Shown: positions 17,964 through 27,836, numbered from the stretch's first letter. The stretch: 64,000 bases of DNA from JBGQBN01 sp041494805 (GCA_041494805.1 JBGQBN010000001.1:186001-250000), one strand, 5' to 3'. The notes: generated from the letters alone by a model not told the origin. Translations and numbers: made by a program.

Positions 17964-20240
17964 GTGGTTCTCCATCGCTCGAAACTGGTTCTCGTCCCGA
18001 TCCTGGCAGTTCTGTGCGCCTGTTGCTCCGCGTTGCTGCAGCAGGCGGCGGCGCAGTCTTCCACGAAGAAAACCCCTTCCACGCCCAAGAAGAGCAGCAA
18101 GGCCAGCGCGGCCAGCACGAAGCGCAAGCGAACCTCCCCTCGTCTCCGCCGCATGCATCAAGCGTTTGTGGCGTCAGCTAGCTTGAAACCAATGGCGCAA
18201 CAGTTGCTTCAGGACCGGACTGCGGCAGCCTACGCGGGAGTGGAGGCCTACGCGCGCCGCCATGCCAAAGAAGATGCTGGCGCGCTGGCCTGGCTGGTGG
18301 TGGGTTATGCGCATGTGCTCGACCACGACGATGCCAAGGCGATTGATCCCCTGAATCTGGCCAAGCCTCAGGCGGGAGACCTCGGGGATTACGTGAGTTT
18401 CTACCTGGGAGATTCTTACCTCCAGAGTGGACGAACGGCGGAAGCGATTGCAAACCTCAATGAGTTTGGTAAGACGTATCCGGATTCGCTTCTGATTCGG
18501 GACGCGCATGTAATCTCCGCCAAAGCTCTGCTGGTGGAGGGACGGGCGCAGGAGGCGGTGACGCTGCTCGAAAAAGACCGCGAACCAAGCCGCGCTGATT
18601 TAGAACTGGTGCTGGCACGTGCCTACGCCGCAGCGGGACAGACCGCAAAAGCAGTGACCACCTTGCGTAATCTGTACTTCACCATGCCGCTAAGTCTGGA
18701 AGCGAGCCAGGCTGAGATCGAATTGCCGAGATTGGTCGCCACCGCCGGAGCGCCTCCACCGGGGCCTAACATTCGCAGGACGCGGGCCGATCTGTTGGCC
18801 CAGGGCAAACGCTTCAACGAGGCTGCGGACGAATACCGCGGTTTGCTGGACGAGGTGAGCGCCGATGACCGTCCTGAAATCCAACTGGCCATGGGAACGG
18901 CATTACGCCGGGCTGGAAGAAATAGGGAAGCCAGGCAGGCACTGGAGCCGATCTCCAAGCCTGAGCTCAATGCCGAGCGTCTCTTCAACCTGGGTGAGAT
19001 TGCTCGTGCTTCCGATGATGATGAGGGTTTCCTGCGGATCCTGGGACAACTCCGGCAAACCGCTCCCACTAGTCCATGGCTGGAACAAGCATTGCTTTCA
19101 GCGGGCAATATCTACCTGCTGCGACGCGATTACGACCGCGCGATCGATCTCTATCGCGAGTTGCAACAGCGTTTTCCAAACGGCGGCCGGGCCTCCTATG
19201 CGCACTGGAAAGTGGCCTGGCTGAGTTTGCGGCAGGGAAGGACCGAGGAGGCCAAGAACGGCTTTGAACAACAGATTGCGCTGTACCCAAGTTCAGCCGA
19301 AGTGCCGGCTGCGCTCTACTGGCGAGGAAGGCTGGCGGAAGAAGAAGGAGCGCCAGCCAAGGCGCATGCCTACTACCGGACACTTTCCGAGCGCTTTCGG
19401 AACTACTACTACGGGGAGTTGGCGCGGCAACAGCTCCGAAGGATCAAAGATGGCGGCGATCCTGTTCATTACGCCCTCTTGGATCGTGTTCCGGCTATCA
19501 ACAATGCCAAGGTGATTGCGGATGCGGCTCCCGACGACGACTTGCGGGTGCAGAAGGCGGACTTGCTCGAGAACGGAGCGTTATTGGACTTCGCTGTCCG
19601 CGAGCTGCAAGCCGCAGCCAGTGATGAGAAAGGGAACTGGCTTACGGCGGAAACCGCTCGTCTGTACGAAGATGCCGGGCGCTATGACATGGCCATTCAA
19701 GCCTTGAAGCGCGCTGTGCCGAATTACTTTGCCGTGGACTTGCCCAGCTTGCCACGAGCCTATTGGGAAGCGCTCTTTCCCAAACCGTATTGGACGGACC
19801 TGAAAAGATTTTCATCCGCCAACGCGTTGGATCCCTATCTGGTGGCCTCACTCATCCGGCAGGAATCGGAATTCAATCCCAGCGCGGTGTCGCGAAAGAA
19901 TGCGGTTGGGCTGATGCAGTTGTTGCCCAAAACCGGGAAGACCGTTGCCAAGCAGGAAAAGCTGAGGCACTTTTCCGATCAGCAGTTGTTCACCCCGGGA
20001 GTGAACCTGCAGCTCGGAACCCGATACTTCCGCAGCATGGTGGATAAGTTTGGCGCGTTCGAATACGCGCTGGCGGCGTACAACGCCGGCTCGGATCGGG
20101 TGGAAGAGTGGCTGGGGCAGGGCAAGTATCGCGACCCTGAGGAATTTGTGGAATCCATACCCTTCACCGAGACCCGAGAGTACGTGCAGGCCATCCTGCG
20201 GAATGCCAATGTATACCGGCAGTTGTATGGAGCGCCGTAG
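17964..20240 (+). CDS. Slt-type lytic transglycosylase with TPR-like repeats
   Basis: A 758-residue exported murein lytic transglycosylase. It starts with a GTG at 17964, has a signal peptide, then a long helical TPR/solenoid region (about residues 75-590), and ends in an SLT domain with the catalytic Glu in SLIRQESEFNPSAVS, the GLMQLLPKTG motif and YNAGSDRVEEWL. It cleaves peptidoglycan glycan strands in the periplasm. It lies directly after the GAF-like gene. Confidence 0.9.
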   Translation: MVLHRSKLVLVPILAVLCACCSALLQQAAAQSSTKKTPSTPKKSSKASAASTKRKRTSPRLRRMHQAFVASASLKPMAQQLLQDRTAAAYAGVEAYARRHAKEDAGALAWLVVGYAHVLDHDDAKAIDPLNLAKPQAGDLGDYVSFYLGDSYLQSGRTAEAIANLNEFGKTYPDSLLIRDAHVISAKALLVEGRAQEAVTLLEKDREPSRADLELVLARAYAAAGQTAKAVTTLRNLYFTMPLSLEASQAEIELPRLVATAGAPPPGPNIRRTRADLLAQGKRFNEAADEYRGLLDEVSADDRPEIQLAMGTALRRAGRNREARQALEPISKPELNAERLFNLGEIARASDDDEGFLRILGQLRQTAPTSPWLEQALLSAGNIYLLRRDYDRAIDLYRELQQRFPNGGRASYAHWKVAWLSLRQGRTEEAKNGFEQQIALYPSSAEVPAALYWRGRLAEEEGAPAKAHAYYRTLSERFRNYYYGELARQQLRRIKDGGDPVHYALLDRVPAINNAKVIADAAPDDDLRVQKADLLENGALLDFAVRELQAAASDEKGNWLTAETARLYEDAGRYDMAIQALKRAVPNYFAVDLPSLPRAYWEALFPKPYWTDLKRFSSANALDPYLVASLIRQESEFNPSAVSRKNAVGLMQLLPKTGKTVAKQEKLRHFSDQQLFTPGVNLQLGTRYFRSMVDKFGAFEYALAAYNAGSDRVEEWLGQGKYRDPEEFVESIPFTETREYVQAILRNANVYRQLYGAP

Positions 20241-20361
20241 GCAACGGCCCAGCGAATTTACAATTTTTTACCTCGCTTCCCCAGGATCGGTCAGTAAGAT
20301 ATCCCTTAGTTCCGCAATAACGTTCTATTCCGGCCAACCGGCCACATACAGGAGAAATCAC

Positions 20362-20847
20362 ATGAAGGCTACGAATCCAATCGCTCCAGGCTTCCGGACT
20401 GTTACTCCGTCTCTGGTAGTTCGGGGCGCCGCACAAGCCATCGATTTCTACAAGAAAGCACTCGGCGCAGAAGAGCTCATGCGCATGGCGGGTCCGGGCG
20501 GCAAGATCACCCATGCTGAGATCAAGATCGGCGATTCCATTATTTTTGTTACCGACGAAATGCCGGAGATGGGATGCAAGTCTCCGCAGAGTCTGGGAGG
20601 AGCAGCCGGCAGCCTGTACCTCTACGTCGAGGACGTGGACACGTCCTTCAAACGGGCGCTCGATGCGGGAGGCAAGACCAGTATGCCCCTCGCCGATATG
20701 TTCTGGGGAGACCGCTTCGGCTCTTTCGTGGATCCCTTCGGGCACACCTGGGGCCTGAGCACGCATGTAGAAGACCTTACCGAGCAGGAGATCGAAGAGC
20801 GGGCCAAGGACTTCTATGCGCAGATGGCGCAGAAGAAGTCGGCCTAG
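20362..20847 (+). CDS. VOC superfamily (glyoxalase/PhnB-like) protein
   Basis: A 161-residue vicinal-oxygen-chelate fold protein similar to PhnB-type proteins (SLVVRGAAQAIDFYKKALGAEEL... VDPFGHTWGLSTHVED). The frame is open from 20050 in an antisense region, but the ATG at 20362 has GGAGA ten bases before it and gives the standard family N-terminus. Metal-binding residues are partly visible (H in ITHAEI, E in the last strand). Substrate unknown. Confidence 0.85.
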   Translation: MKATNPIAPGFRTVTPSLVVRGAAQAIDFYKKALGAEELMRMAGPGGKITHAEIKIGDSIIFVTDEMPEMGCKSPQSLGGAAGSLYLYVEDVDTSFKRALDAGGKTSMPLADMFWGDRFGSFVDPFGHTWGLSTHVEDLTEQEIEERAKDFYAQMAQKKSA

Positions 20848-20995
20848 TCGCTGCCGAAAAACGCTTCGCGGGGGGCGCCTGGAATTCTCAGCGCCCTCCG
20901 TAGGCTACGCATGGCGTGAATGACGATGGCAGCCCGAAGGTGGAGGCAAGTTAACCTTCGGTTCCCGGATGTCAGTTCTCAGTGCCCAGCTGGGG

Positions 20996-21499
20996 TTATG
21001 CGGACTTTTCGGAGGCGGGTGTCTTGGCGAATAGGATTTCGATCACCAGCAGTCCTGCTCCGATGACAATGGCGCTATCGGCCACGTTGAATGCAGGCCA
21101 CTGATACTTGCCGAGGTAGAAAAGCAGGAAGTCCACTACCCGGCCGTTAATCAGGCGGTCCCAAAGATTGCCCAGCGCGCCGCCGAGGATAAGCGCCAGG
21201 CCAACCCCAGTGGTAGTCATGGAATGACTGTTTCTCCACAACAGAGCCGAGACGATAACCAGCGCCACGATCGAAAACAGTACCAGCACGGCGATTTTCC
21301 ACTCGGAGGGTGAGTCGGCAAAGAGGCCGAAGGCAGCGCCGCGATTCTCCACATGGGTGAGGCGGAAGAAATCTGGAATCACCGAGATGCTGTCGTGCAG
21401 CGCAATGTTCTTTGCGATGGCCCACTTCGCCATCCGGTCGAGTAGCACAATACCCAGGGCGATCAGAAAGTGGAATTTGCGCATGGCGTGAGTCGTCAT
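20996..21499 (-). CDS. lspA: prolipoprotein signal peptidase
   Basis: A 167-residue four-helix membrane aspartic protease, signal peptidase II. Family motifs are present: NRGAAFG after the second segment, and the catalytic-Asp regions GGALGNLWDRLINGRVVDFL and FNVADSAIVIG. It lies seven bases after ileS on the same strand, the classic ileS-lspA pairing. Confidence 0.93.
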   Translation of the reverse strand: MTTHAMRKFHFLIALGIVLLDRMAKWAIAKNIALHDSISVIPDFFRLTHVENRGAAFGLFADSPSEWKIAVLVLFSIVALVIVSALLWRNSHSMTTTGVGLALILGGALGNLWDRLINGRVVDFLLFYLGKYQWPAFNVADSAIVIGAGLLVIEILFAKTPASEKSA

Positions 21500-21506
21500 T
21501 CGGGTA

Positions 21507-24386
21507 CTACTTCTTAGATTCCTTTGCGGGTGCGCTGGCTTCGATCTCCTTCAGCACGGCACTGCAGCGTTCGCACACCGTGGGATAGGCCGCGTCTTCG
21601 CCCACATGGGTGGAGTAATTCCAGCAGCGCTCACACTTCTTGCCCGCAGCTTTGCTTACCTGAACAATGACTCCTCCGGTGCCGTTTCCAGAAGCGCCTG
21701 CTTCCAACGTGACTGCCGAAACAATGAACAGATACCGCAGCTGCTCTCGATAGCGGATAAGCACGGAGTACGCGGGCTCGGTGGCCGTTACTGTGACTTG
21801 GGCCTCGAGGCCGCCGCCGATCAGCTTACTGTTGCGGGCTCCCTCGAGCTCCTTGAGCACCTCGTTGCGGACCGCGTGCAGTGTGGTCCAGTCTTCCCGC
21901 TGCTTTGGGTCCTCCACGGCAGCGCTGTTGCCGAGAATATCTGCTGCCGCGGGGAATTTGGCCAGGTGGGCGCTTTCCGGACGATTGCCAAGCTTGGGAA
22001 GATATGGCCACACCTCGTCGCAGGTAAAACTCATGATGGGCGCGAGCAGACTGACCAGCGCCTCGCCGATTCGCCAGATCGCGGTTTGCGCCGCCCGGCG
22101 GCCGGGCGAGTTCGGGGCAAAGATATACAGGCGGTCTTTCAGCACGTCGAAATAGAAAGCGCTGAGTTCGACCACACAGAAGTGGTTCACGCGCTGGTAA
22201 ATTTTGTGGAAAGCAAATTCGTCGTACCAGCGGACCACGTCCGCCGCCATGGCGGCGGTCTGGCACAGCATGTATTGATCGAGCGCTTCCATTTTGTCGA
22301 AGGGCACGGTATCGCGCTCCGGATCGAAATCACCGAGATTGCCCAGGATGTAGCGGAAGGTGTTGCGAATCTTGCGATAGTTCTCGGCCACGCGCTGCAT
22401 CAGCTGCTCGGAACCGACCACGTCTTCGCGAAAATCGACCGAAGCTACCCACATGCGAACGATCTCGCCGCCGAGTCGGTTGGCGATATCCACCGGGTCC
22501 ACGTCGTTCCCACGGGACTTGGACATTGCGCGTCCTTGTTCGTCCAGCGTCCAGCCGTTGGTGGACACCATGCGGTACGGCGCTTGGTTCCGCGTACCAA
22601 CAGCACACAGCAGGGAAGAGTGGAACCAGCCACGGTACTGGTCGCCGCCTTCGAGGTACAGGTCAGCCGGCCAAGGCAAGCCGGGCTCCTGGCCGAGCAC
22701 CGCAGCGTGGCTGGAGCCGGATTCGAACCAGACGTCGACAATATCGGTCTCTTTGGTGAACTTTCCCGCGCCGCAATGGCCGCACGTCGTTCCCTGCGGC
22801 AGCAGAGCATCCACTTCTGGCGTGTACCAAGCGTCAGCTCCGGAGCGCGCGAACAGCTCCACCACTTTGCGGTTGATCTTCGCATCGTTCAGCGGCTTGC
22901 CGCAGCCCTCGCAGAGGAAGACAGCGATGGGCACGCCCCAGACGCGCTGGCGTGAGATGCACCAGTCGGGACGGGTGGCGATCATGTTGGAGATGCGCTC
23001 CTCGCCCCAGGCGGGGTCCCACTTGACCTTCTTGATCTCGTCCAGTGAACGAGTTCGGAGCGTGCCCCCCGGCATGGATGTTTCCATGGAGATAAACCAC
23101 TGCTCGGTGGCCCGGAAAATAATGGGATTGTGGCAGCGCCAGCAGTGTGGGTAGGAGTGTTCCAGCTTCTCGGCGTGCATGAGCACGCCGCGTTTTTTCA
23201 GCAGTTCGACGATAGGCGCGTTGGCCTCAAAAACTTTCTTTCCCTCGTAATCCGGAAGACCATTGTGCATGACGCCGGATGCGTCCACGTTGGTGGTGAG
23301 GTCGAGCTTGTACTTCACACCGGTGGCAAAATCCTCCGCGCCATGCGAGGGAGCTGTGTGCACCACGCCAGTGCCCGTATCCATGGTGACGTAGTCGGCG
23401 AGCACACCCAGAATCGCCCGATCTAAGAACGGATGCACGAAGTTCGCATACTCAAGTTTCTTGCCGGGGAAGTGCGCCAACCTCTGGGTTGCGGTAAGGC
23501 CTGCCTTGCCCGCAAAGTCGTTCGCCAGTTTGTCAGCGACGATGTACACCTCGCCACCGGATTCAAGTGCGACGTATTCCTCATCAGGGTGGAAGGCCAC
23601 AGCCATGGATGCAGGCAGCGTCCACGGAGTGGTCGTCCAGATCACGGTGAAAACCTTTTTTCCTTTGAGCGCAGGATCGAGCGCGGCCGGATCTCCGGTC
23701 AGGGGATATTTCACCCAGACGGTAGTGCTGGTGTGGTTCTCGTACTCCACCTCGGCTTCAGCAAGAGCCGTCTTGTCGTGGATGCACCAGTACACCGAAC
23801 GCAGGCCCTTGTACACAAAGTTTTTCTCGAAGAAGGAGTAAAACGTCGCCAGCACCACCGACTCGTACTGCGGAGTCATGGTGGAGTAGGGCTGATCCCA
23901 ACGTCCGAAGACGCCGATGCGCTTGAATTGCTCGCGCTGCAAATCGAGATACTTCTCTGCGTACTTGCGGCACTCCAGGCGCACGTCCACCGGTTTCATC
24001 TGGAGTTTCTTGCCGCCGAGTTGCTGGTCGACTTTGATCTCGATGGGCAGGCCGTGGCAGTCCCACCCCGGAACGTACGGCGAGTCGAATCCGGCCATAG
24101 TCTTGGATTTGACGATAAAATCCTTCAGGCACTTGTTCAGCGCGTGGCCCAAGTGAAGTGGCCCATTGGCATAGGGCGGGCCATCGTGCAGCAGGTAAAT
24201 CGGCGCCCCCCGGCCGGCCTGGCGAATGCGCTCGTAGATCCGCATATCTTCCCAGCGGGCCAGAACCTTAGGCTCATTCTGCGGCAGGTTGGCCTTCATG
24301 GGAAAGTCCGTTTTGGGCAGGTTGATGGTGGACTTGAGGTCGTGCGGCACTCGGCTGATTTCTCCCAAATGGTTGATTTTTTTCAT
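21507..24386 (-). CDS. ileS: isoleucyl-tRNA synthetase
   Basis: A class I tRNA synthetase of about 950 residues. HIGH-type motif is PLHLGHALNK, KMSKS is MSKSRGND, the CP1 editing domain is present, and the C-terminal zinc site is CERCWNYS...CERC. It charges tRNA-Ile and is co-transcribed with lspA. The ATG at 24386 overlaps a perfect TATAAT on the same strand (24390-24385), with a TGGACG -35-like element 17 bases before it, so the true start may be the GTG at 24350, twelve codons later, just before the conserved LKSTINLPKTDF. Confidence 0.93.
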   Translation of the reverse strand: MKKINHLGEISRVPHDLKSTINLPKTDFPMKANLPQNEPKVLARWEDMRIYERIRQAGRGAPIYLLHDGPPYANGPLHLGHALNKCLKDFIVKSKTMAGFDSPYVPGWDCHGLPIEIKVDQQLGGKKLQMKPVDVRLECRKYAEKYLDLQREQFKRIGVFGRWDQPYSTMTPQYESVVLATFYSFFEKNFVYKGLRSVYWCIHDKTALAEAEVEYENHTSTTVWVKYPLTGDPAALDPALKGKKVFTVIWTTTPWTLPASMAVAFHPDEEYVALESGGEVYIVADKLANDFAGKAGLTATQRLAHFPGKKLEYANFVHPFLDRAILGVLADYVTMDTGTGVVHTAPSHGAEDFATGVKYKLDLTTNVDASGVMHNGLPDYEGKKVFEANAPIVELLKKRGVLMHAEKLEHSYPHCWRCHNPIIFRATEQWFISMETSMPGGTLRTRSLDEIKKVKWDPAWGEERISNMIATRPDWCISRQRVWGVPIAVFLCEGCGKPLNDAKINRKVVELFARSGADAWYTPEVDALLPQGTTCGHCGAGKFTKETDIVDVWFESGSSHAAVLGQEPGLPWPADLYLEGGDQYRGWFHSSLLCAVGTRNQAPYRMVSTNGWTLDEQGRAMSKSRGNDVDPVDIANRLGGEIVRMWVASVDFREDVVGSEQLMQRVAENYRKIRNTFRYILGNLGDFDPERDTVPFDKMEALDQYMLCQTAAMAADVVRWYDEFAFHKIYQRVNHFCVVELSAFYFDVLKDRLYIFAPNSPGRRAAQTAIWRIGEALVSLLAPIMSFTCDEVWPYLPKLGNRPESAHLAKFPAAADILGNSAAVEDPKQREDWTTLHAVRNEVLKELEGARNSKLIGGGLEAQVTVTATEPAYSVLIRYREQLRYLFIVSAVTLEAGASGNGTGGVIVQVSKAAGKKCERCWNYSTHVGEDAAYPTVCERCSAVLKEIEASAPAKESKK

Positions 24387-24413
24387 TATAGGGAGTGGGG
24401 GTACGAACGTCCA
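24385..24413 (-). promoter_or_regulatory. sigma-70-like promoter of ileS-lspA
   Basis: On the minus strand: TGGACG (24413-24408), a 17-base spacer, then TATAAT (24390-24385). It overlaps the first ATG of ileS. Confidence 0.5.
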
Positions 24414-24623
24414 TCGGCCCTTGGACGGTTACGATGGTGTGGGAACGACAGGGATTCGGAAAAGCACTGTCGAAAAGAGAGAGAAAGCGTGTACAATTTT
24501 CGATAAAGGTGACTTTTCCCGCATCTAAGCATCTAAAATCGTGTGGGATATCCAGTCTCTGCGCGCCGCCGGGGACTAAGATGTGGGTAGGCTGGTGAGT
24601 CCGAGGTTGGGTTTGAGCTAATC

Positions 24624-25619
24624 ATGGCGACTCCCGAAGTCAATCTACGCGCCAACCCTGAGCCGGAACTGAATCTGTTACCGCCCAAGGACCTGGAGCA
24701 GCCGTTGTGGAGGTCCCTGTTTCAGGGACTGGATGATTTCTTTTTTCCCAAGAAACTGCCCCCGCTGGTACTGACCTCCAAACCGGAGCCGGTCAAGGAT
24801 ATCTGGGGCTTTTACAACTACAAGAAGAACGGTGCGCTGGGTTCGACCCTGGTGCACGTGTTGGTGCTGGCGGCGGTCATCGGGGGAACCATCCTGGGCC
24901 GGCGCGTAGTGCAGCAGATTATCAAGCCGGCTGAGGTCGTAACCCTGATCGCTCCTGACGACATTCCTCCGCTGCAGCCCTCGAAGACGTTGTCTGGCGG
25001 CGGTGGCGGCGGCGGCGACCGGGACATCCTGAAAGCCAGCAAGGGCAAGCTGCCCAAGCTGGCCATGGAGCAGATTACGCCTCCCATGGTTGTGGTGCGC
25101 AATGAGCATCCGAAATTGACGGCTGAGCCTACCGTAGTCGTGCCCCCGCAGATCCAGCTGGCAATGAACAACCTGCCCAACCTGGGCGATCCGCTGTCGA
25201 AACTCCCTTCAGGTCCGCCCTCGAACGGAACCGGGTTTGGTGGAGGTATTGGTTCAGGCTCGGGTGGCGGCGTGGGGTCGGGCGAGGGACCGGGCGTGGG
25301 TGCCGGCCGTGGCGGTGGGACTGGCGGCGGCGTATTTCGTGTAGGCGGTGGAGTTTCCGCGCCCAGGACAATTTACGCCCCCGATCCGGAATACTCCGAG
25401 GAAGCCCGCAAGGCCAAGTACCAAGGCACGTGTGTGCTGTGGCTGATAGTGGGGCCGGACGGCCGTCCTCGCGATATTCGCCTGGCACGCAGCTTGGGCC
25501 TCGGCTTGGACGAGAAGGCTATCGAAGCAGTCAGAACCTGGAAGTTCGAGCCCGCCATGAAAGATGGCAGGCCGGTGGCCGTGCAGATTAATGTGGAAGT
25601 GAGTTTCCGGTTGTATTAG
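24624..25619 (+). CDS. TonB family energy-transducing protein
   Basis: A 331-residue protein with a cytosolic N-terminal 70 residues, one transmembrane segment (about 74-92), a periplasmic linker rich in Gly (runs of GGG around 125-135 and 195-245) and a C-terminal TonB domain (APDPEYSEEARKAKYQG... VRTWKFEPAMKDGRPVAVQINVEVSFRLY). It transmits proton-motive force to outer-membrane receptors. The long cytosolic N-terminus with an FYNYKKNGA-like motif is typical of acidobacterial TonB-like proteins. A strong terminator follows. Confidence 0.87.
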   Translation: MATPEVNLRANPEPELNLLPPKDLEQPLWRSLFQGLDDFFFPKKLPPLVLTSKPEPVKDIWGFYNYKKNGALGSTLVHVLVLAAVIGGTILGRRVVQQIIKPAEVVTLIAPDDIPPLQPSKTLSGGGGGGGDRDILKASKGKLPKLAMEQITPPMVVVRNEHPKLTAEPTVVVPPQIQLAMNNLPNLGDPLSKLPSGPPSNGTGFGGGIGSGSGGGVGSGEGPGVGAGRGGGTGGGVFRVGGGVSAPRTIYAPDPEYSEEARKAKYQGTCVLWLIVGPDGRPRDIRLARSLGLGLDEKAIEAVRTWKFEPAMKDGRPVAVQINVEVSFRLY

Positions 25620-25638
25620 AGATTTTTTGGTTTGAACC

Positions 25639-25676
25639 AAGCGGCCGCGTCATTCACGGCCGCTTTTGTTTTTTAT
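25639..25676 (+). terminator. rho-independent terminator of the TonB-like gene
   Basis: Stem AAGCGGCCG/CGGCCGCTT with a nine-base loop, followed by TTTTGTTTTTT, 19 bases after the stop. Confidence 0.85.
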
Positions 25677-26494
25677 TCCTTTAAGTCCACGTGCTGGACG
25701 TCCTCGATGGTGCGGTTCAAGAATTGCGCTCCCAGGCGACGGAACTTTTCCACCGAGTCAGTAGCAAAGAATTTCAGGCGTGCCGGTCGACGTCGTTCTT
25801 CACTCGATGCCGCGATGGGCGCGCGGCGCAGCGACTCGGCCACGACCTGGGCGGTGGATTCGGCAGAGTCCACGATGGTGACGTGTGGTGGGGCGACGCG
25901 GTGCAGCAGCGGCTTAAGCAGCGGGTAATGGGTGCAACCGAGGACCAATACGTCGGCGGACTGGAAACCGTCGGCGAAAGCTTCCTCAAGATAGATGCGA
26001 GCCACTTGCTCAGTGACCGGATGCTCGACCCACCCCTCCTCCACCAGCGGAACCAATAACGGGCATGCTTTCTCTTTGGCCTGCAACCCCCGGGCTTCGA
26101 GGGCCTTCCGATACGCGTGGCTGCTAACCGTCGCTTCGGTTCCAATGACCACAACCTTACGATTGCGGCTGGCGCCCGAGGCGCGCTCGGCACCAGGTTC
26201 CACCACACCGACCACCGGCACGTGAGCCGCTGCTTTGATCTTGTCCAGAGCCAGCGCTGTGGCCGTGTTGCAGGCGATGACCAGCATTTGCGCGCCCTGC
26301 TCTTCGAGATAATGCGCGGCGCCGACTGCATACCTGGCCACGGTTTCGACAGACTTCGAGCCGTAGGGCAGGCGGGCGGTATCGCCGAAATAGAAGTAGT
26401 CGGCGTTGGGGATAAGTTCAAGTAAAGCTTTAAGAACGGTTAAACCGCCCACGCCGGAATCGAAAACGCCGATAGCGGGTCTGCGCAGGTCCAT
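25673..26494 (-). CDS. murI: glutamate racemase
   Basis: A 273-residue glutamate racemase making D-glutamate for peptidoglycan. Both catalytic cysteines are in place: ACNTATA and GCTHYPLLKP, with GVFDSGVGGLTV at the N-terminus and FGDTARLPYG. The ATG at 26494 gives the standard N-terminus; one at 26509 adds five residues. Convergent with the TonB-like gene. Confidence 0.92.
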   Translation of the reverse strand: MDLRRPAIGVFDSGVGGLTVLKALLELIPNADYFYFGDTARLPYGSKSVETVARYAVGAAHYLEEQGAQMLVIACNTATALALDKIKAAAHVPVVGVVEPGAERASGASRNRKVVVIGTEATVSSHAYRKALEARGLQAKEKACPLLVPLVEEGWVEHPVTEQVARIYLEEAFADGFQSADVLVLGCTHYPLLKPLLHRVAPPHVTIVDSAESTAQVVAESLRRAPIAASSEERRRPARLKFFATDSVEKFRRLGAQFLNRTIEDVQHVDLKE

Positions 26495-26608
26495 GACTGA
26501 TCCGATCATAGCGGGTGATCGCGGTCTCGTGGGGTAATCAGAGAGATGCGGTTTGCCTGCAAGAGCCGGTGCTTAAGCGCTCAGAAATGACCAGGTGGGG
26601 AGGGAGGC

Positions 26609-27835
26609 TTAGTCAGGCTGGCCTGACTTCGCCAGCGATGTTCCTGCGAACTCGGTCGATCGGCTGCAACACAATCCTGGCGGTATGGGCGACCCATGCG
26701 GACAGGTACGAGGATGCCCGAGGAAACTGCATATCTTGTCCGTGGCCTCAGGTGAGAGGATGTGCTCGAACTTGCAGGCCTGCTGCTCAATTTCCGATTC
26801 GCTGTCCATCGCCAGGCTGTCGGTGAAGAGGCGTTCCGCTAGGCGATGCCGGCGAATAATATCGGCGGCCCGCTGGCGGCCGCGATGGGTCAATTCCACG
26901 ATCATGCTGCCATCGCCGGTGGAGACGCCGGCGGGCTTGAGGGCATCGTGGCAGGGATTCACAAACGGCTTGTGATCGTGGGCTTCGGGCGGGTGCGGCG
27001 TGGTCGTGACCAGCCCGATATCCCGCATCTTTTCGACTGCGATACTCACCGGCAGAGCCCCATGCACTTCCATGCGGCCGATCTCCGCCAGTTCGCTTTG
27101 TTCCCCAAGCGCCCAGAGTTCTTCCAGGACTTCGTCAAACTGCTCCTCATCGGCCATGGAGAAGACTTCCGAAGCAGCAATCTTGCCGTGATGCAGCTCG
27201 ATACGGCGGTCGGCCAGGCGGGCGACGACAGGATCGTGCGTGACCATAACGATGGTGCGTCCCTGCTGGTGCAATTCCCGCAGCAGGCGTAGGACGGTTT
27301 CTTCGTTCACAGCGTCCAGATTTCCGGTGGGCTCGTCAGCCAGTACAATCCGGGGATCGTTGATCAAGGCGCGGGCAATGCACACGCGCTGCTGCTCGCC
27401 GCCGGAAAGCTCCGCCGGGACGTGGTGGGCGCGTCCTTTCAGCCCGACACGATTGAGCGCTTCTAGCGCCTCTTGCTCGTCGGTCATGCTATGGAAGTAC
27501 TGGGCCAGCATGACGTTCTCGAGCGCCGTCAGGTAGGGAATCAGGTGGAATTGCTGGAAGACAAAGCCGATTTTTTCCGCTCGTACCCGGTTCAGCTCAG
27601 CGGCGGATATGTTCGCGATGTTCTCGCTATCGAGCCAGATCTCACCTGACGTCGGCCGATCGAGACAACCGATAAGGTTTACCAGGGTGGACTTACCCGA
27701 GCCCGACGGTCCCATGACAGCGACCCACTCGCCGGGGGACACGGAGAGCGAGAAGTCATCGAGGGCGCGGATGACCCCGTCCGCAGCCTCGGCCTTGGCT
27801 GGGTACAGTCGGCTAACATTCTTGAGCTTGATCAC
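26609..27835 (-). CDS. ABC transporter ATPase fused to a DtxR/IdeR-like metal-sensing repressor
   Basis: A 408-residue fusion. Residues 1-220 are a MacB/LolD-type ATPase: Walker A GPSGSGKST (42-50), signature LSGGEQQ (143-149), Walker B with ADEPTG (163-171), H-loop His200. Residues 228-390 align by eye with DtxR/IdeR: a winged-helix segment (228-276), a His/Cys-rich insertion (about 277-310), HRLAE with H330 and E334, and AC354KFE357H358, matching the IdeR ligands Cys102, Glu105 and His106. Cys rather than Glu at the first position suggests Fe(II). A CPHGSPIPPG tail follows. No stop separates the halves. It is the last gene of the FTR1 operon, so transport and metal sensing share one polypeptide. 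Confidence 0.85.
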   Translation of the reverse strand: MIKLKNVSRLYPAKAEAADGVIRALDDFSLSVSPGEWVAVMGPSGSGKSTLVNLIGCLDRPTSGEIWLDSENIANISAAELNRVRAEKIGFVFQQFHLIPYLTALENVMLAQYFHSMTDEQEALEALNRVGLKGRAHHVPAELSGGEQQRVCIARALINDPRIVLADEPTGNLDAVNEETVLRLLRELHQQGRTIVMVTHDPVVARLADRRIELHHGKIAASEVFSMADEEQFDEVLEELWALGEQSELAEIGRMEVHGALPVSIAVEKMRDIGLVTTTPHPPEAHDHKPFVNPCHDALKPAGVSTGDGSMIVELTHRGRQRAADIIRRHRLAERLFTDSLAMDSESEIEQQACKFEHILSPEATDKICSFLGHPRTCPHGSPIPPGLCCSRSTEFAGTSLAKSGQPD

Positions 27836-27836
27836 C

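Noticed and set aside
21606..22955. A long plus-strand frame of about 449 codons opposite ileS.
   Set aside because: It is the antisense of a conserved synthetase with high GC bias; no family motifs or ribosome site are seen.
24387..24623. A T-box riboswitch ahead of ileS.
   Set aside because: No T-box sequence, specifier loop or terminator stem was seen; a plain promoter fits the region.
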